37,320 nt of DNA from Flavobacteriaceae bacterium. Its GTDB lineage: Bacteria; Bacteroidota; Bacteroidia; Flavobacteriales; Flavobacteriaceae. A program made the position numbers and the translations under genes. The DNA lies in NCBI GenBank assembly GCA_002707745.1, contig PANU01000057.1:1-37320 (forward strand), given 5' to 3'. Below the pieces are notes generated by a model. It saw only the letters and a list, made by a program, of their open reading frames with translations. It made no database searches and had not been told where the DNA came from. Positions 9,751 through 20,543 of this stretch are shown piece after piece (position 1 is the stretch's first letter; every line of letters starts with the position of its first letter).

Positions 9751-9767
9751 CCTCTAGCCTCTAGCCT
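9751..9767. repeat. Short tandem repeat (CCTCTAG unit)
   Basis: The seven-base unit CCTCTAG occurs twice in tandem plus a partial third copy, immediately downstream of the yidC stop codon. Similar GGCTAGAGGCT tracts are, to my recollection, scattered in flavobacterial intergenic regions. No function can be assigned. Confidence 0.6.
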
Positions 9768-9775
9768 GAAAAAAA

Positions 9776-11650
9776 CTACTTCTTCTTATTCTGTGCTTTT
9801 TTCTGTGCTTCGGCCTGCTCCATCATATCGGCCATTTTGCGCTGAAAACGATTTTGCTTTTTTGGTTTCTTTTTGTTTACCTGTATTTGTGCGTGAATTT
9901 TATCTTCGTCTATAATATAATTTTTAATCACCAACATAATACCAATGGTAATAAGGTTGGAGGTAAGATAATATAAAGACAGTCCACTTGCGTAGTTGTT
10001 AAAGAACACCAACATAAAAATAGGCGATAAGTACATCAGGAATTTCATATTAGGCATTCCTGGCTGTTGTTGTGCCTGCATACTTTGTCCCGTACTCATA
10101 ATCATATACGCTCCAATGGCAACAGACGCCAAAATTGGAAATAAACTTACATGATCTCCATAAAACGGAATGTGAAACGGGAGCTCTGCAATAGTATCAT
10201 AACTTGATAAATCTTCAGCCCAAAGAAAGCTTTTTTGTCTTAAATCGAATGCGGTTGGGAAAAACGTAAACAACGCATAAAACACTGGTATTTGTAACAA
10301 GGCAGGTAAACAACCCTTCAGTGGACTCGCACCTGCTATGTTTTGAAGTTTCATCGTTTCCTGCTGAATCTTCATGCTATTTCCTTCGTGCTTCTTGCGT
10401 ATCTCATCTATTTCCGGCTTTAAAACCTTCATTTTTGCCTGCGATAAATACTGCTTGTATTGCACTGGCGACAGCGCCAATTTTATGAGCACCGTTAACA
10501 TAATAATGGCGATACCTGCAGGTAAGAAACCACTTAACAGTCCAAATAATGGAATTACCACATACTTATTAATCATCCCGAAAATACCCCAGCCCAATGG
10601 CATAGCTTCGTCCAGGTTTCTGTCGTAGTCGTTAAATATCTGGTAATCGGTTGGGCCGTAGTACATATTCATGTTTTCTGCCAAGGCTCCACCTTTGGGT
10701 TCAATCAATATTTTAGCACCGTATTTTTTGGTAAAAACCGTGTCTACTTCTTCGTCGATGACATAGTCTTTTGAAGAGAATGCTACTTCCTTAAACGGCG
10801 TGTCTGTTAACAACATAGAGCTAAAAAAGTGTTGTCGGAAATTCATCCAGTTCACCCCTGTTTCTACTTCAGCATCTTCTCCTGTAGGGTCTAGTTTGCT
10901 GAAATCTTCATCCTCATGCTCATAGGTTAACCTTGAATACCGATTCTCATACGAAATACTCTTGGCATGGCGATACCCTTTTAAGGTCCAATCCAAGTAA
11001 ATAGGAGAAGATGTATCCATTACCCCTTGTAACCCTTGCGATTTTATGCTGAAATCTAACATATAATCGCCAGGCTTTAGGGCGTAGCGGTATTCAATAA
11101 AAGAGTTTTCACCCGATTTTAAGCGCATGGTGAGTACATTGTTCTCGCCATTTTTAGTCAAAGAAGGTTCAAAATACAGATCGCGGGTGTTCAGCAATCT
11201 GTTTTCTGCATTAAACTGAAGGTTAAAATCGTTGTTACCATCCTTAATTAAGTATACCTGTTCACCAGTATACGTAGTGTGCTCTTTTAGCATCGCTTCC
11301 ACAATATAGCCACCCTTGTTACTTACTTTTAAAAACAGTACGTCATTTTCTAGTGTAGTAACAGCATCGGTTGCTGAAGGCAGAGTTCCAGAATAGGCAA
11401 AAGAACCTAATCTGTTTTTAAGCCCTTCTACGGCAACAGAATCTGTAGCCGAAGCAGTATTTATTTCGGCAGGAGTAATTTGTTTTGTTGTGGTAGTATC
11501 CTGAAGGTTTTTAGTTTCTTCTGCTACTTCTTCGGTAGTAACTTCGTCCTTTGCTTCTTCGTTTTTGTTCATATACAGCATCCAAAGAAGGATAGCTCCA
11601 ATTATTAAAAAACCAATCAGTGAATTTTTATCAAACTTTTTTTCTTCCAT
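9776..11650 (-). CDS. yidC: Membrane protein insertase YidC
   Basis: YidC inserts and folds inner-membrane proteins, alone or with SecYEG. The protein has an N-terminal membrane anchor (SLIGFLIIGAILLWMLY), a large periplasmic beta-domain (residues ~60-340) and the conserved C-terminal insertase core (YKQYLSQAKMKVLKPEIDEI, GASPLKGCLPALLQIPVF), ending in a basic KKPKKQNRF/QKKAQNKKK tail. Length (624 aa) is normal for Bacteroidota. The track begins at a TTG at 11656; the ATG two codons later (11650, MEEKKFDKN) is the better start. It follows pyrG on the same strand, with a 162-bp gap containing a flavobacterial-type repeat. Confidence 0.96.
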   Translation of the reverse strand: MEEKKFDKNSLIGFLIIGAILLWMLYMNKNEEAKDEVTTEEVAEETKNLQDTTTTKQITPAEINTASATDSVAVEGLKNRLGSFAYSGTLPSATDAVTTLENDVLFLKVSNKGGYIVEAMLKEHTTYTGEQVYLIKDGNNDFNLQFNAENRLLNTRDLYFEPSLTKNGENNVLTMRLKSGENSFIEYRYALKPGDYMLDFSIKSQGLQGVMDTSSPIYLDWTLKGYRHAKSISYENRYSRLTYEHEDEDFSKLDPTGEDAEVETGVNWMNFRQHFFSSMLLTDTPFKEVAFSSKDYVIDEEVDTVFTKKYGAKILIEPKGGALAENMNMYYGPTDYQIFNDYDRNLDEAMPLGWGIFGMINKYVVIPLFGLLSGFLPAGIAIIMLTVLIKLALSPVQYKQYLSQAKMKVLKPEIDEIRKKHEGNSMKIQQETMKLQNIAGASPLKGCLPALLQIPVFYALFTFFPTAFDLRQKSFLWAEDLSSYDTIAELPFHIPFYGDHVSLFPILASVAIGAYMIMSTGQSMQAQQQPGMPNMKFLMYLSPIFMLVFFNNYASGLSLYYLTSNLITIGIMLVIKNYIIDEDKIHAQIQVNKKKPKKQNRFQRKMADMMEQAEAQKKAQNKKK

Positions 11651-11731
11651 TTTCAATGTCCGCGGAGGCGGGTAAGTTTAAGATTTTTCAGAATTACTCT
11701 GAAAATTATTACTTTTTCACGGTTAAGTAGG

Positions 11732-11746
11732 TTTCGACTGCGCTCA
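11732..11746. repeat. Flavobacterial short repeat, intergenic copy
   Basis: TTTCGACTGCGCTCA in the yidC-pyrG gap is the same element, with one change, as TTTCGACTCCGCTCA inside bshC at 26071-26085. To my knowledge this TTTCGACTnCGCTCA core recurs many times in flavobacterial genomes. The nearby TCCGCGGAGGCGGG at about 11659-11672 is also GC-rich and unlike the surrounding DNA. Confidence 0.6.
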
Positions 11747-11812
11747 ACCAGACACAGCTCAATAATTAGGTCAACAATCTCACCTTTCTATTAAAAGCGA
11801 CATATTGTCTTG

Positions 11813-13543
<1,731 letters not shown>

Positions 13544-13567
13544 CTGAAAAATTACTACTTTGGTCGT

Positions 13568-14017
13568 ATGGTTTTAGACACTCTAAACAATTGGAAAACA
13601 TATAAAGCATTACATAAACATATAGCCAGTGCTTTTCAGTTTATAGTAGAAAAAGATTTGCAAACATTAGCCGAAGGCACCTACGAGCTGGACGGTACCA
13701 ATTGTTTTGCTATTGTTATGAGCTACACCACCAAACCAAAAGCCGAGGGTTTTTCTGAGTCCCATTTCAGCTATATCGATATACAATATATTATTTCAGG
13801 AACCGAAAAAATTGGGACTGCCATTCTGAAAGATCAGCAGCCGTTTGAAGTCAACAAAGAAAAAGACTACGCATTTTACAATTCGCCAACCGAAAATTTT
13901 ACGCTACAGGAAGGTTCCTTTGTTATATTTTTTCCGCAGGATATTCATCAAACGGGAATAGTTACAGACACTCCGGAACCTTTAAAGAAAGTTGTTTTTA
14001 AATTAAAAATAACTTGA
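13568..14017 (+). CDS. YhcH/YjgK/YiaL family protein (DUF386)
   Basis: This cupin-like protein of 149 aa belongs to the YhcH/YjgK/YiaL family, whose members are often found in sugar (sialic acid, xylulose) catabolic loci, where some act as anomerases. Visible signatures are MVLDTLNNWKTYKALHKHI at the start, the LAEGTYELDG segment, ESHFSYIDIQYIISGTEKI, and the C-terminal FVIFFPQDIHQTGI with conserved metal-type Asp/His residues. The track starts at TTG 13541, but that codon lies in the promoter -7 box and family members start at M-x-LDTL, so ATG 13568 is chosen. No sugar genes are next to it here. Confidence 0.85.
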   Translation: MVLDTLNNWKTYKALHKHIASAFQFIVEKDLQTLAEGTYELDGTNCFAIVMSYTTKPKAEGFSESHFSYIDIQYIISGTEKIGTAILKDQQPFEVNKEKDYAFYNSPTENFTLQEGSFVIFFPQDIHQTGIVTDTPEPLKKVVFKLKIT

Positions 14018-14108
14018 TAAAAAGACGAGCTGCATCTGGAAATAAAAACACTTGTTTTTCAATATTCCTATCTCTTACCTAACGTTAAACTTACGTTAAC
14101 TAGACCGC

Positions 14109-14129
14109 ATACCTCAACCAAATAGGTAT
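14109..14129. promoter_or_regulatory. Operator-like dyad upstream of the ABM operon
   Basis: ATACCT-N9-AGGTAT is a perfect 6-bp inverted repeat 24 bases before the ABM start codon. A TATCTTAG box (one mismatch to TAnnTTTG) overlaps its right arm at 14127-14134. Two copies of ACGTTAA (14082-14088 and 14093-14099) lie a little upstream. The arrangement resembles a repressor site over a promoter, but no regulator is encoded nearby. Confidence 0.35.
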
Positions 14130-14153
14130 CTTAGAGCTATAAAAATAATAACT

Positions 14154-14447
14154 ATGAAAAATTTAGGATTATTGGCAACGTTAAAAGCCAAACCAGGAAA
14201 AGAAAACGAAGTGCAGGAATTTATAAAAGGCGCTGTAGAACTTGCCCGTAAAGAGGATAAAACCCTAACGTGGTACAGTTTTAAAATAGACTCTAACACG
14301 TTTGGGATTTTTGACACTTTTGAATCAGAAGAAGGACGCGATGCACATTTAAACGGGGATATTGCACAAGCACTTATGGCAAATGCAGATAGGTTACTGT
14401 CTCAAGCACCAGATATCAAAAAAATTGATATCCTATCTAATAAATAA
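14154..14447 (+). CDS. Antibiotic biosynthesis monooxygenase (ABM) domain protein
   Basis: This is a 97-aa single-domain protein of the ABM (dimeric alpha+beta barrel) superfamily. It shows the family pattern [19 protein letters not shown] at the N-terminus, then [37 protein letters not shown]. Such proteins act as small quinone or haem-related monooxygenases or as stress proteins; the substrate is not deducible. It is 14 bp upstream of the GlcG/HbpS-family gene and likely shares its transcript, which ends at the terminator at 14885. Confidence 0.86.
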   Translation: MKNLGLLATLKAKPGKENEVQEFIKGAVELARKEDKTLTWYSFKIDSNTFGIFDTFESEEGRDAHLNGDIAQALMANADRLLSQAPDIKKIDILSNK

Positions 14448-14461
14448 TAAAATACTTTTTA

Positions 14462-14863
14462 ATGAATACAGTAAATTTAAAAACAGCGGAAAAAATAATT
14501 CAAGCTGCCAAAGAAAAAGCAAAAGAGATTGACACAAAAATGAATATTTGCGTCGTCGACGCAGGTGCCAATCAAGTAGCATTCGTGAGAATGGACGGAG
14601 CCTGGTTAGGCTCTGCAGATATTGCGCTCAAGAAAGCAAAAACAGCTCGCTATTTTGATATGAACTCTGGAGAAATTGGCAAACTATCACAACCCGGTAA
14701 ACCACTCTTTAATATTGAGCATTCTAATGGGGGGCTCATTACTTTTCCTGGAGGCGTGGTGCTTAAAAACAAAGACGGTGAGGTAATAGGCGCGGTTGGA
14801 GTTAGTGGCAGTACGGTAGAAAACGATCACGCAGTTGCTACAGCAGGTGCAAAAGCAATGTAA
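14462..14863 (+). CDS. GlcG/HbpS family haem-binding-like protein (DUF336)
   Basis: This 133-aa protein matches the GlcG/HbpS family (DUF336, now called haem-degrading or haem-binding domain). Typical features are [53 protein letters not shown], the FPGGVVLK segment and the terminal [24 protein letters not shown]. HbpS of Streptomyces binds haem and senses redox stress, and GlcG lies in glycolate loci. Pairing with an ABM protein suggests a small redox or haem-linked function, which is inference. It is followed by a strong terminator. Confidence 0.87.
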   Translation: MNTVNLKTAEKIIQAAKEKAKEIDTKMNICVVDAGANQVAFVRMDGAWLGSADIALKKAKTARYFDMNSGEIGKLSQPGKPLFNIEHSNGGLITFPGGVVLKNKDGEVIGAVGVSGSTVENDHAVATAGAKAM

Positions 14864-14884
14864 TTACAAAACAATATTAATTTT

Positions 14885-14915
14885 AAAAGCCGCGTAATCA
14901 GCGCTGCTTTTTTTT
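14885..14915 (+). terminator. Rho-independent terminator of the ABM-GlcG operon
   Basis: AAAAGC-C-GCG / CGC-T-GCTTTT forms a stem of nine pairs with one mismatch and a short loop, followed by a run of Ts ending at 14915. It lies 21 bases after the stop codon. The A-tract on the left side means it could also work for the DUF3820 gene arriving from the other strand. Confidence 0.8.
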
Positions 14916-14933
14916 ATACGACCTTAAAATAAA

Positions 14934-15182
14934 TCACCGCTCTACAAAAGGTTTCAACAAACCTTCCAGGCCGTTTACCTTTATTTCAAACATTTCCTGC
15001 ATCATACGGCCCAGCTTTCCTTGTGGAAACCCTTTTTGCTGAAACCACACAAAGTATGCTTCAGGTAAATTTAACAACCGCTGATTTTTATATTTGCCAA
15101 AAGGCATTTTGTAATTGGCAAGCTCCTTTAAATGATTGGGGTTTGGGAAAGGATTGGTATCACTCAGATTTCCAGCGCTCAT
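14934..15182 (-). CDS. DUF3820 family protein
   Basis: This is a small protein of about 82 aa with the DUF3820 core: NHLKELANYKMPFGKYKNQ followed by LLNLPEAYFVWFQQKGFPQGKLG. Some family members are described as quorum-sensing-regulated virulence factors in Pseudomonas, but no role is established here. The track start at 15257 would overlap the upstream protease gene by 98 bases; the internal ATG at 15182 (MSAGNLSDTNPF) reduces this to 23 bases and matches the usual family length of 70-80 aa. It is co-transcribed with the DUF922 gene. Confidence 0.78.
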   Translation of the reverse strand: MSAGNLSDTNPFPNPNHLKELANYKMPFGKYKNQRLLNLPEAYFVWFQQKGFPQGKLGRMMQEMFEIKVNGLEGLLKPFVER

Positions 15183-15693
15183 ATTTTTTAAGTTCTTTGG
15201 CCACAAAGCGTCTCCATTGTATTTCAACGGGTTCATTTTTTGAGTGATCGGTTTCAAAATCGTATTTTATTTGAAGTTGCTGGCGCGCACTTTCCAGTTT
15301 TTGATACAGTTTATTTACTTCTTCTTTAGGATCGTTCGAAAACGACGTTTCTTCCATGGCCTTGCGTAGTTTTCTTGTATAAAGTTCAGAAATATCAAAA
15401 TGGGTTTGCTCGTGCTTCAGTATATAATCGGTTACCAGATCAGGTTTGTACCAGGATAGTTCGGGATAAAAATTACACTCAACTTCATAATCCATTGTCA
15501 TTTTACCTCCTGTCACTTTGTAAGAAAAAGAAAAAGACATGCCACTATTGGTGCTCGCCACAAAACTATCTCCCGCATCAGGTTTTCCTTTAAAATCGCG
15601 CCATGTAAGTTGGCGATGTTCCCTCCATTGTATTTGTACAGCATCATTTATTGGGAGCGAACTTATTAAAAACAGAAAAAGTATTATTTTCAT
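15160..15693 (-). CDS. DUF922 family putative Zn-dependent protease, exported
   Basis: This 177-aa protein starts with a short hydrophobic signal (MKIILFLFLISSLPINDA) and contains IQWREHRQLTWRDFKGKPDAG and the zinc motif HEQTH (HExxH) in LKHEQTHFDISELYTRKL. This combination is characteristic of DUF922 secreted putative metalloproteases. It is probably periplasmic or membrane-associated. The C-terminus overlaps the DUF3820 gene slightly. Confidence 0.82.
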   Translation of the reverse strand: MKIILFLFLISSLPINDAVQIQWREHRQLTWRDFKGKPDAGDSFVASTNSGMSFSFSYKVTGGKMTMDYEVECNFYPELSWYKPDLVTDYILKHEQTHFDISELYTRKLRKAMEETSFSNDPKEEVNKLYQKLESARQQLQIKYDFETDHSKNEPVEIQWRRFVAKELKKYERWKSE

Positions 15694-15740
15694 GATATAA
15701 TTAACGTATAAATTTGAATTTTATTGAAATTTCATAAATA

Positions 15741-16151
15741 TTAGTTCCTGTCTTGAGAGGGGTTAGGGGTGTTTGCTTCATATGTTTTAATATAATCCTC
15801 AATCGCCAACAACACATTAAACGTATCTTTCAGCACTTGATTATCTGTGAAACGTAATACGAAAATTCCTAATTCAATCATTTTCTTTTCTTTAATTACA
15901 TCTTTTTTATAAACTTCTACAAGCTCATGTGAATAACCATCTACTTCAATCCCTAGCATTAATTCATGACAGAAAAAATCTAATATATAATTATCAATGG
16001 GCTTTTGTCTATGAAAATCGTAACCAAAATATTGCTTTCCTTTTAGTTTAGTCCATAAAATTATTTCAGCTTTGATGCTAGTATTGCGCAATTCTCTTGC
16101 TAATAATTTGAGTTTAGGATTATATGGAATAATTTTTCTTCTAGAAGACAT
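15741..16151 (-). CDS. DUF559 (Vsr-like) endonuclease domain protein
   Basis: This 136-aa protein of the DUF559 family is related in fold to Vsr and restriction endonucleases. It shows the family pattern KLLARELRNTSIKAEIILW, KQYFGYDFHRQKPIDNYILDFFCHELMLGIEVDG (acidic ExD-type active site region) and FVLRFTDNQVL. Target and biological role are unknown. Its last ~10 codons (ANTPNPSQDRN) are encoded by a copy of the CTTGAGAGGGG-TTAGGGGTG repeat that also occurs, as an inverted pair, just upstream of the gene. This suggests that the C-terminus was formed by repeat insertion. Confidence 0.85.
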   Translation of the reverse strand: MSSRRKIIPYNPKLKLLARELRNTSIKAEIILWTKLKGKQYFGYDFHRQKPIDNYILDFFCHELMLGIEVDGYSHELVEVYKKDVIKEKKMIELGIFVLRFTDNQVLKDTFNVLLAIEDYIKTYEANTPNPSQDRN

Positions 16152-16203
16152 TAAAAAAGTTAAAAAAATAAAATTTAGAAATTTAATTTAAACATTGGGC
16201 TAT

Positions 16204-16324
16204 ACACACCCCAATTTTTAGCAAGCCAAAAATTTTCCCCTCTCCAGAGGGGAACTCCACTTTCACAGTTTAAAATTTCAGATAAATTAGCTCCCCTTTT
16301 GAGAGGGGCTAGGGGTGTGTTTAG
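16204..16324. repeat. REP-like inverted repeat element
   Basis: Two related units face each other. The outer arms are ACACACCCC (16204-16212) and GGGGTGTGT (16312-16320). Inside lie CCCCTCT-cc-AGAGGGG (16237-16252) and CCCCttttgagAGGGG (from 16293). The right unit, TTTTGAGAGGGGCTAGGGGTG, closely matches the sequence that encodes the end of the DUF559 protein (15752-15775). It fills most of the osmC-DUF559 gap and resembles a REP or small MITE. Confidence 0.7.
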
Positions 16325-16346
16325 CCAATTTTTGAAATAACAATAG

Positions 16347-16751
16347 CTATTTCCAATTAAAGGAAATCACTTTTTCAATATTTGGATGCAAACTATGAAG
16401 TACAGGACAAGTATTCCCTGTGTTTTCCAGTATGGTTTTATTTTTTTCTGAAACATTTTCGGGCAAAAAAAACTCAAGTTCAATTTTGGAAATTCGTCTT
16501 GGATTTGCAGCCATGGTTTTAGTAACAAGCGCTGTACTTCCTGTTAAGTCTACCCCAGTATCTTTTGCTTTAATTGCCATTACGGTAAGCATACAGTTGG
16601 CAAGACCAGTCGCCACGGTATCGGTGGGTGAAAAGGCTTCCCCTTTACCATTATTATCGGTTGGGGCGTCTGTGATATAGGTGCATCCCGATTTTAAATG
16701 CTCACATTCGGTGCGTAAATTTCCCAGGTATGTTACTTTAGATGTACTCAT
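16347..16751 (-). CDS. OsmC family peroxiredoxin-like protein
   Basis: This 134-aa protein belongs to the OsmC/Ohr superfamily, dimeric thiol-dependent enzymes that reduce organic hydroperoxides. Two cysteines lie in the expected contexts: GLANCMLTVMAIKA in the central helix and TCPVLHSL near the C-terminus. The segment GKGEAFSPTDTVATGLANC is typical. The start ATG overlaps the stop of the LysM/PBP1 gene (ATGA), so the two are translationally coupled. General peroxide defence is likely; the natural substrate is not known. Confidence 0.88.
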   Translation of the reverse strand: MSTSKVTYLGNLRTECEHLKSGCTYITDAPTDNNGKGEAFSPTDTVATGLANCMLTVMAIKAKDTGVDLTGSTALVTKTMAANPRRISKIELEFFLPENVSEKNKTILENTGNTCPVLHSLHPNIEKVISFNWK

Positions 16752-18670
16752 TTTACCACATCAAATGTTAGTTCTTTGTTGTACTGCAAAATATACATGG
16801 CTTTATTGGCATAGCCAGAACCTGTTTGAGGCTCGTACCTAAACTTACTTTCAATATATTCGGTTTCAAAAGCTCCCATGGTTTCGGCATATATATCTTC
16901 GGAAGATGCTAACCGCAATAAAACATCGTAGGTAACATCAAAGCCTCTCACTGCATATTTGTTGGGCAATACGCCATATTTATTTTTATAGCTAATTAAA
17001 AAGGGAGTTTTATCATCGTACGCATATCCTTTGCTTACCGAAGGAAATGTTAAGCCCAGTCTCGCCAGATTCAGATTGCTGATATCATCAAAATCGTAGG
17101 CATCGTTTTTGTCCAACGTAAACATGCGTACATTATAATCTTTTGGCATCCCATTTAAAATAGTTACTACGTTACTTAAAATTACGGGATCTACTGTTTC
17201 CACGATTACCCAGTTGTCTGCGGTCCCTCTTGCCATATATGTATCTATATCGCCAACATATAAAAAACCTTTGTCTCTGGGAGTGATTATTTTTACAGAG
17301 GGTATTGCAGCTACAATTTTACTTTTTTGTTTTGCTCGTTTTGAATCTGAAATAAGCACTATATTTTTTCCTGCACTGTTGTTTTTAAGCCATTGTAGCA
17401 TTCCATTTTCAAGCATCTCTTCTGAAGGTAACGTCTGGAATACATTACCGGAAGCTTTAATGTTTCTGTTGCTTAAGGGTGAAAAAACAGGGATTTTGCT
17501 ATTACCTAATGCTGAAGAAGCCTTTGTAATATTGGCACTTAGCAGAGGGCCAATCATAGCATCCATTTGTTCCACATTGTTATTTGAGATTAATGTGGCT
17601 ACTTTAGAAGCACTTGCCTCCGTATCAAACACATTTAATGTTACCGAGATCCCCTGATCCTTAGCAAACTCTGCTGCCATTAGTGCTCCGCTGTAAAAAT
17701 CCAACGCAATGCGCATAGTACGCTCTTTTTGTAATACATTCTCATTACTTACGGAGTCTATAGATGCCCGGTTCAGTAAAAAAGGAAGCATTAATGCAAT
17801 TTTCTTTTCATTTTTGTTACTTAGTATATCCTCTAAGTTGACTTCAGAAATATCCTCTGCCGAAATAAGGTCACCATCCTTGGGTAGTTTTAGAATCATT
17901 CCCTCTTTCAATCCGTCTTTTGCATAGGGATTTAAACGTACTATTTCTTCTTCGGTCAATCCGAATTTTACTTTTAGACGGTAAAAACCTTCTTTAGACT
18001 GTACTTCGTATAAGGTATATTTTTCGGGATCTACAGTTTCAGAAGTTACTTTTTGAGCAGGTACATTCAGCTTTGTATTTATAGGCAGGTTTTCTCCAAG
18101 GTCTGGGTTTAGCGCATCCAATTCGGCTACGGTAATCCCATACATTCTTGCGATACCAAATTTGGTTTCTTTTGGTTTTACAATGTGTATAGCGCCAGGA
18201 TTTTCTTCCTGGGAAGTTTCAGAAGTTATAACAGGGTTTTGAGAAGATCCGGTTTTCAGAATTGGAATTTTTAATTTCTCTCCCTTTTTTACCTGTTGGG
18301 CATACAACTGCTTGTTATACTTTTTAAGATCGTCTATAGAAACCCCATATTGTTGCGAAATACTAAATAGTGTTTCCTTGCGCTTTACTTTATGTGTCTT
18401 AAAAGTAACGTCGCCCGAAGTATTAATAACGTCTGCAGCGGGAATAACCAGCACCGAATTTACCTTTACTCCATCTCTGGCGTCAGGATTTAAGGCAAAA
18501 ATAGCTTCTTTGGTTGTGTTGTACTTTTTTGCGATACTAAAAACGGTTTCGCCTTTGGCCACTTTATGGCTTTTGTACGTCTCTTGTGCTGGGGATGATA
18601 TGGCGTCGCAACTCACAATTAAGAAGCCTACGACGGCAATAAAGAGGAAATATTTCAATGTTTGAATCAA
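16748..18670 (-). CDS. LysM-repeat lipoprotein with PBP1-like substrate-binding domain
   Basis: This is a 640-aa lipoprotein. The signal ends in a lipobox (GFLIVSC, Cys21). Four LysM-type modules follow: YKSHKVAKGETVFSIAKKY, FKTHKVKRKETLFSISQQY, IHIVKPKETKFGIARMY and the more divergent YTLYEVQSKEGFYRLKVKF, spanning residues ~32-270. From ~290 to the end it resembles periplasmic type 1 binding proteins (KIALMLPFLLNRAS, then DAMIGPLLSANITKASSAL and NKYAVRGFDVTYD). LysM modules bind peptidoglycan, so this is likely a cell-wall-tethered sensor or scaffold, an architecture common in Flavobacteria. It lies between guaA and osmC, overlapping osmC by 4 bases. Confidence 0.87.
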   Translation of the reverse strand: MIQTLKYFLFIAVVGFLIVSCDAISSPAQETYKSHKVAKGETVFSIAKKYNTTKEAIFALNPDARDGVKVNSVLVIPAADVINTSGDVTFKTHKVKRKETLFSISQQYGVSIDDLKKYNKQLYAQQVKKGEKLKIPILKTGSSQNPVITSETSQEENPGAIHIVKPKETKFGIARMYGITVAELDALNPDLGENLPINTKLNVPAQKVTSETVDPEKYTLYEVQSKEGFYRLKVKFGLTEEEIVRLNPYAKDGLKEGMILKLPKDGDLISAEDISEVNLEDILSNKNEKKIALMLPFLLNRASIDSVSNENVLQKERTMRIALDFYSGALMAAEFAKDQGISVTLNVFDTEASASKVATLISNNNVEQMDAMIGPLLSANITKASSALGNSKIPVFSPLSNRNIKASGNVFQTLPSEEMLENGMLQWLKNNSAGKNIVLISDSKRAKQKSKIVAAIPSVKIITPRDKGFLYVGDIDTYMARGTADNWVIVETVDPVILSNVVTILNGMPKDYNVRMFTLDKNDAYDFDDISNLNLARLGLTFPSVSKGYAYDDKTPFLISYKNKYGVLPNKYAVRGFDVTYDVLLRLASSEDIYAETMGAFETEYIESKFRYEPQTGSGYANKAMYILQYNKELTFDVVK

Positions 18671-18755
18671 GGTTTTTTCTTTTTCCTAAAAATACGGATA
18701 AAGCAGGTTTGTACTTCTTAAAATAAGTTTAAAGTTACAAGCGGCGTGCCAAAAT

Positions 18756-20285
18756 TTATTCCCACTCAATGGTGGCGGGTGGTTTGCTACTTATATCATA
18801 CACTACTCTATTAACGCCTTTTACTCTGTTTATTATATGATTGCTGGTTTCTTGCAGGAATTCGTAGGGTAAATTCACCCAATCTGCAGTCATTCCATCG
18901 GTACTTTCCACGGCTCTCAGAGCAACTACTTTTTCATAGGTACGTTCATCACCCATTACGCCTACGCTCTGCACAGGAAGTAAAATGGCACCCGCCTGCC
19001 ATACTTTATCGTATAAATCCCACTTGCGTAGCCCTTCAATAAAGATAGCATCTACTTCTTGTAATACACGTACTTTTTCGGCAGTAATATCGCCTAAGAT
19101 TCTAATTGCCAGTCCAGGTCCCGGGAAAGGGTGACGTCCCAGTAATTTTTTATCGATACCTAATTGTGCTCCCACACGTCGTACTTCATCCTTAAAAAGC
19201 ATTCGTAATGGCTCTACAATCTTTAGTTTCATAAAATCTGGCAAACCACCTACGTTGTGGTGACTTTTAATAGTTACCGAAGGTCCGTTTACCGAAACGC
19301 TTTCAATCACATCGGGGTAAATAGTTCCTTGAGCCAAATAAGTTACATCGGTAATTTCGTGGGCTTCATCATCAAAAACTTCAATAAAAGTTCCTCCAAT
19401 AGCTTTACGTTTTTCCTCAGGATCGCTTTTCCCTTTTAATGCTGAAAGAAAACGCTCACTGGAATCTACTCCTTTTACGTTTAGCCCCATGTCTTTATAT
19501 TGCTCTAAAACGCTGTCAAATTCATTTTTGCGAAGCAAGCCGTTATTTACAAAAATACAGTACAGGTTTTTCCCAATTGCTTTGTGCAACAAGACAGCTG
19601 CTACGGTAGAGTCTACACCTCCGCTTAATCCTAACACTACTTTGTCCAACCCAATTTTTGTCTTTAGCTCTGCAACCGTGGTATCTACAAAAGCTGCGGG
19701 TGTCCAGCTTTGCTCCACACCGGCCATTTTTACCAGGAAGTTTTCCAGCAACATTTTGCCGTGTGTAGAATGATATACTTCCGGGTGAAACTGTATGGCA
19801 TAGGTTTCTTCTCCTTCAATTTTATAGGCGGCGTTAATTACATCGGCAGTACTGGCCAGCCGCACTCCGTTTTCAGGAAGCTTTGCAATGGTATCGCTAT
19901 GGCTCATCCATACCTGGGTTCCTTCCGGAATGCCTTCAAAAAGGGCTTCGCCGTCTTTAAGCATGGCCAATTTTGCACGCCCGTACTCCCTAAGGTTGGA
20001 AGGCTCGACGCTCCCTCCGTGAAAATGTGCCAGATACTGTGCGCCATAACAAACTCCCAACAAAGGCAATTTTCCTTTTATGTTGGAAAGATCCGGATGG
20101 GCTGCATCGTCATTCCTAACCGAGAGCGGACTTCCGGAGAGGATAACTGCCTTAAAGCTGGAAAGGTCTTTTGGAATGTTATGGTATGGGTATATTTCGC
20201 AGTATATGTTGAGTTCTCTTACACGTCTTGCGATAAGCTGTGTGTACTGCGAGCCGAAATCGAGGATAAGGACATTGTTTTGCAT
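18756..20285 (-). CDS. guaA: GMP synthase (glutamine-hydrolysing) GuaA
   Basis: GuaA converts XMP to GMP with glutamine and ATP. The 509-aa protein has an N-terminal class I amidotransferase (LLGVCYGAQ with nucleophile C79; FHPEV with H167 and E169), an ATP pyrophosphatase domain with the PP-loop SGGVDST at 221-227, and the dimerisation domain ending in [16 protein letters not shown]. The track extends 31 codons upstream to 20378; orthologues start at M[21 protein letters not shown], so the ATG at 20285 is chosen. A TATTTTTG box sits only three bases upstream of that ATG, too close for a normal leader, so it may be fortuitous. Confidence 0.96.
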   Translation of the reverse strand: MQNNVLILDFGSQYTQLIARRVRELNIYCEIYPYHNIPKDLSSFKAVILSGSPLSVRNDDAAHPDLSNIKGKLPLLGVCYGAQYLAHFHGGSVEPSNLREYGRAKLAMLKDGEALFEGIPEGTQVWMSHSDTIAKLPENGVRLASTADVINAAYKIEGEETYAIQFHPEVYHSTHGKMLLENFLVKMAGVEQSWTPAAFVDTTVAELKTKIGLDKVVLGLSGGVDSTVAAVLLHKAIGKNLYCIFVNNGLLRKNEFDSVLEQYKDMGLNVKGVDSSERFLSALKGKSDPEEKRKAIGGTFIEVFDDEAHEITDVTYLAQGTIYPDVIESVSVNGPSVTIKSHHNVGGLPDFMKLKIVEPLRMLFKDEVRRVGAQLGIDKKLLGRHPFPGPGLAIRILGDITAEKVRVLQEVDAIFIEGLRKWDLYDKVWQAGAILLPVQSVGVMGDERTYEKVVALRAVESTDGMTADWVNLPYEFLQETSNHIINRVKGVNRVVYDISSKPPATIEWE

Positions 20286-20543
20286 CCGCAAAAATACTAT
20301 TTCGATACAATTTTTCATACAAAATGTCTTGCTTTTTATATGAAATAGAACTCTGTAGTTTATTTGCTTTACACTCAATATGATTTGAAAAATAAATTTT
20401 ATAAAAAGGCGACTAAGGGAATGATGATGCCATACAGTTTATTTTCATCTATTCAAAACAGTAATCAAATGCACGTTAAACATATCCTAATCTATTCGTA
20501 AAACAGGTAATGGCATTCAATTTTTGGGTAATTTTAAAGCTCT

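Noticed and set aside
14044-14060. AAAAACA-CT-TGTTTTT palindrome after the YhcH-family gene, considered as terminator
   Set aside because: The loop would be only two bases and the stem is almost all A-T; no T tract follows beyond the stem itself.
19710-20348. 212-aa plus ORF inside guaA
   Set aside because: Antisense shadow of a highly conserved enzyme gene; no family resemblance.
20286-20378. 31-codon N-terminal extension of GuaA in the ORF track
   Set aside because: Orthologues begin at the [15 protein letters not shown] segment; the extension resembles untranslated AT-rich sequence.
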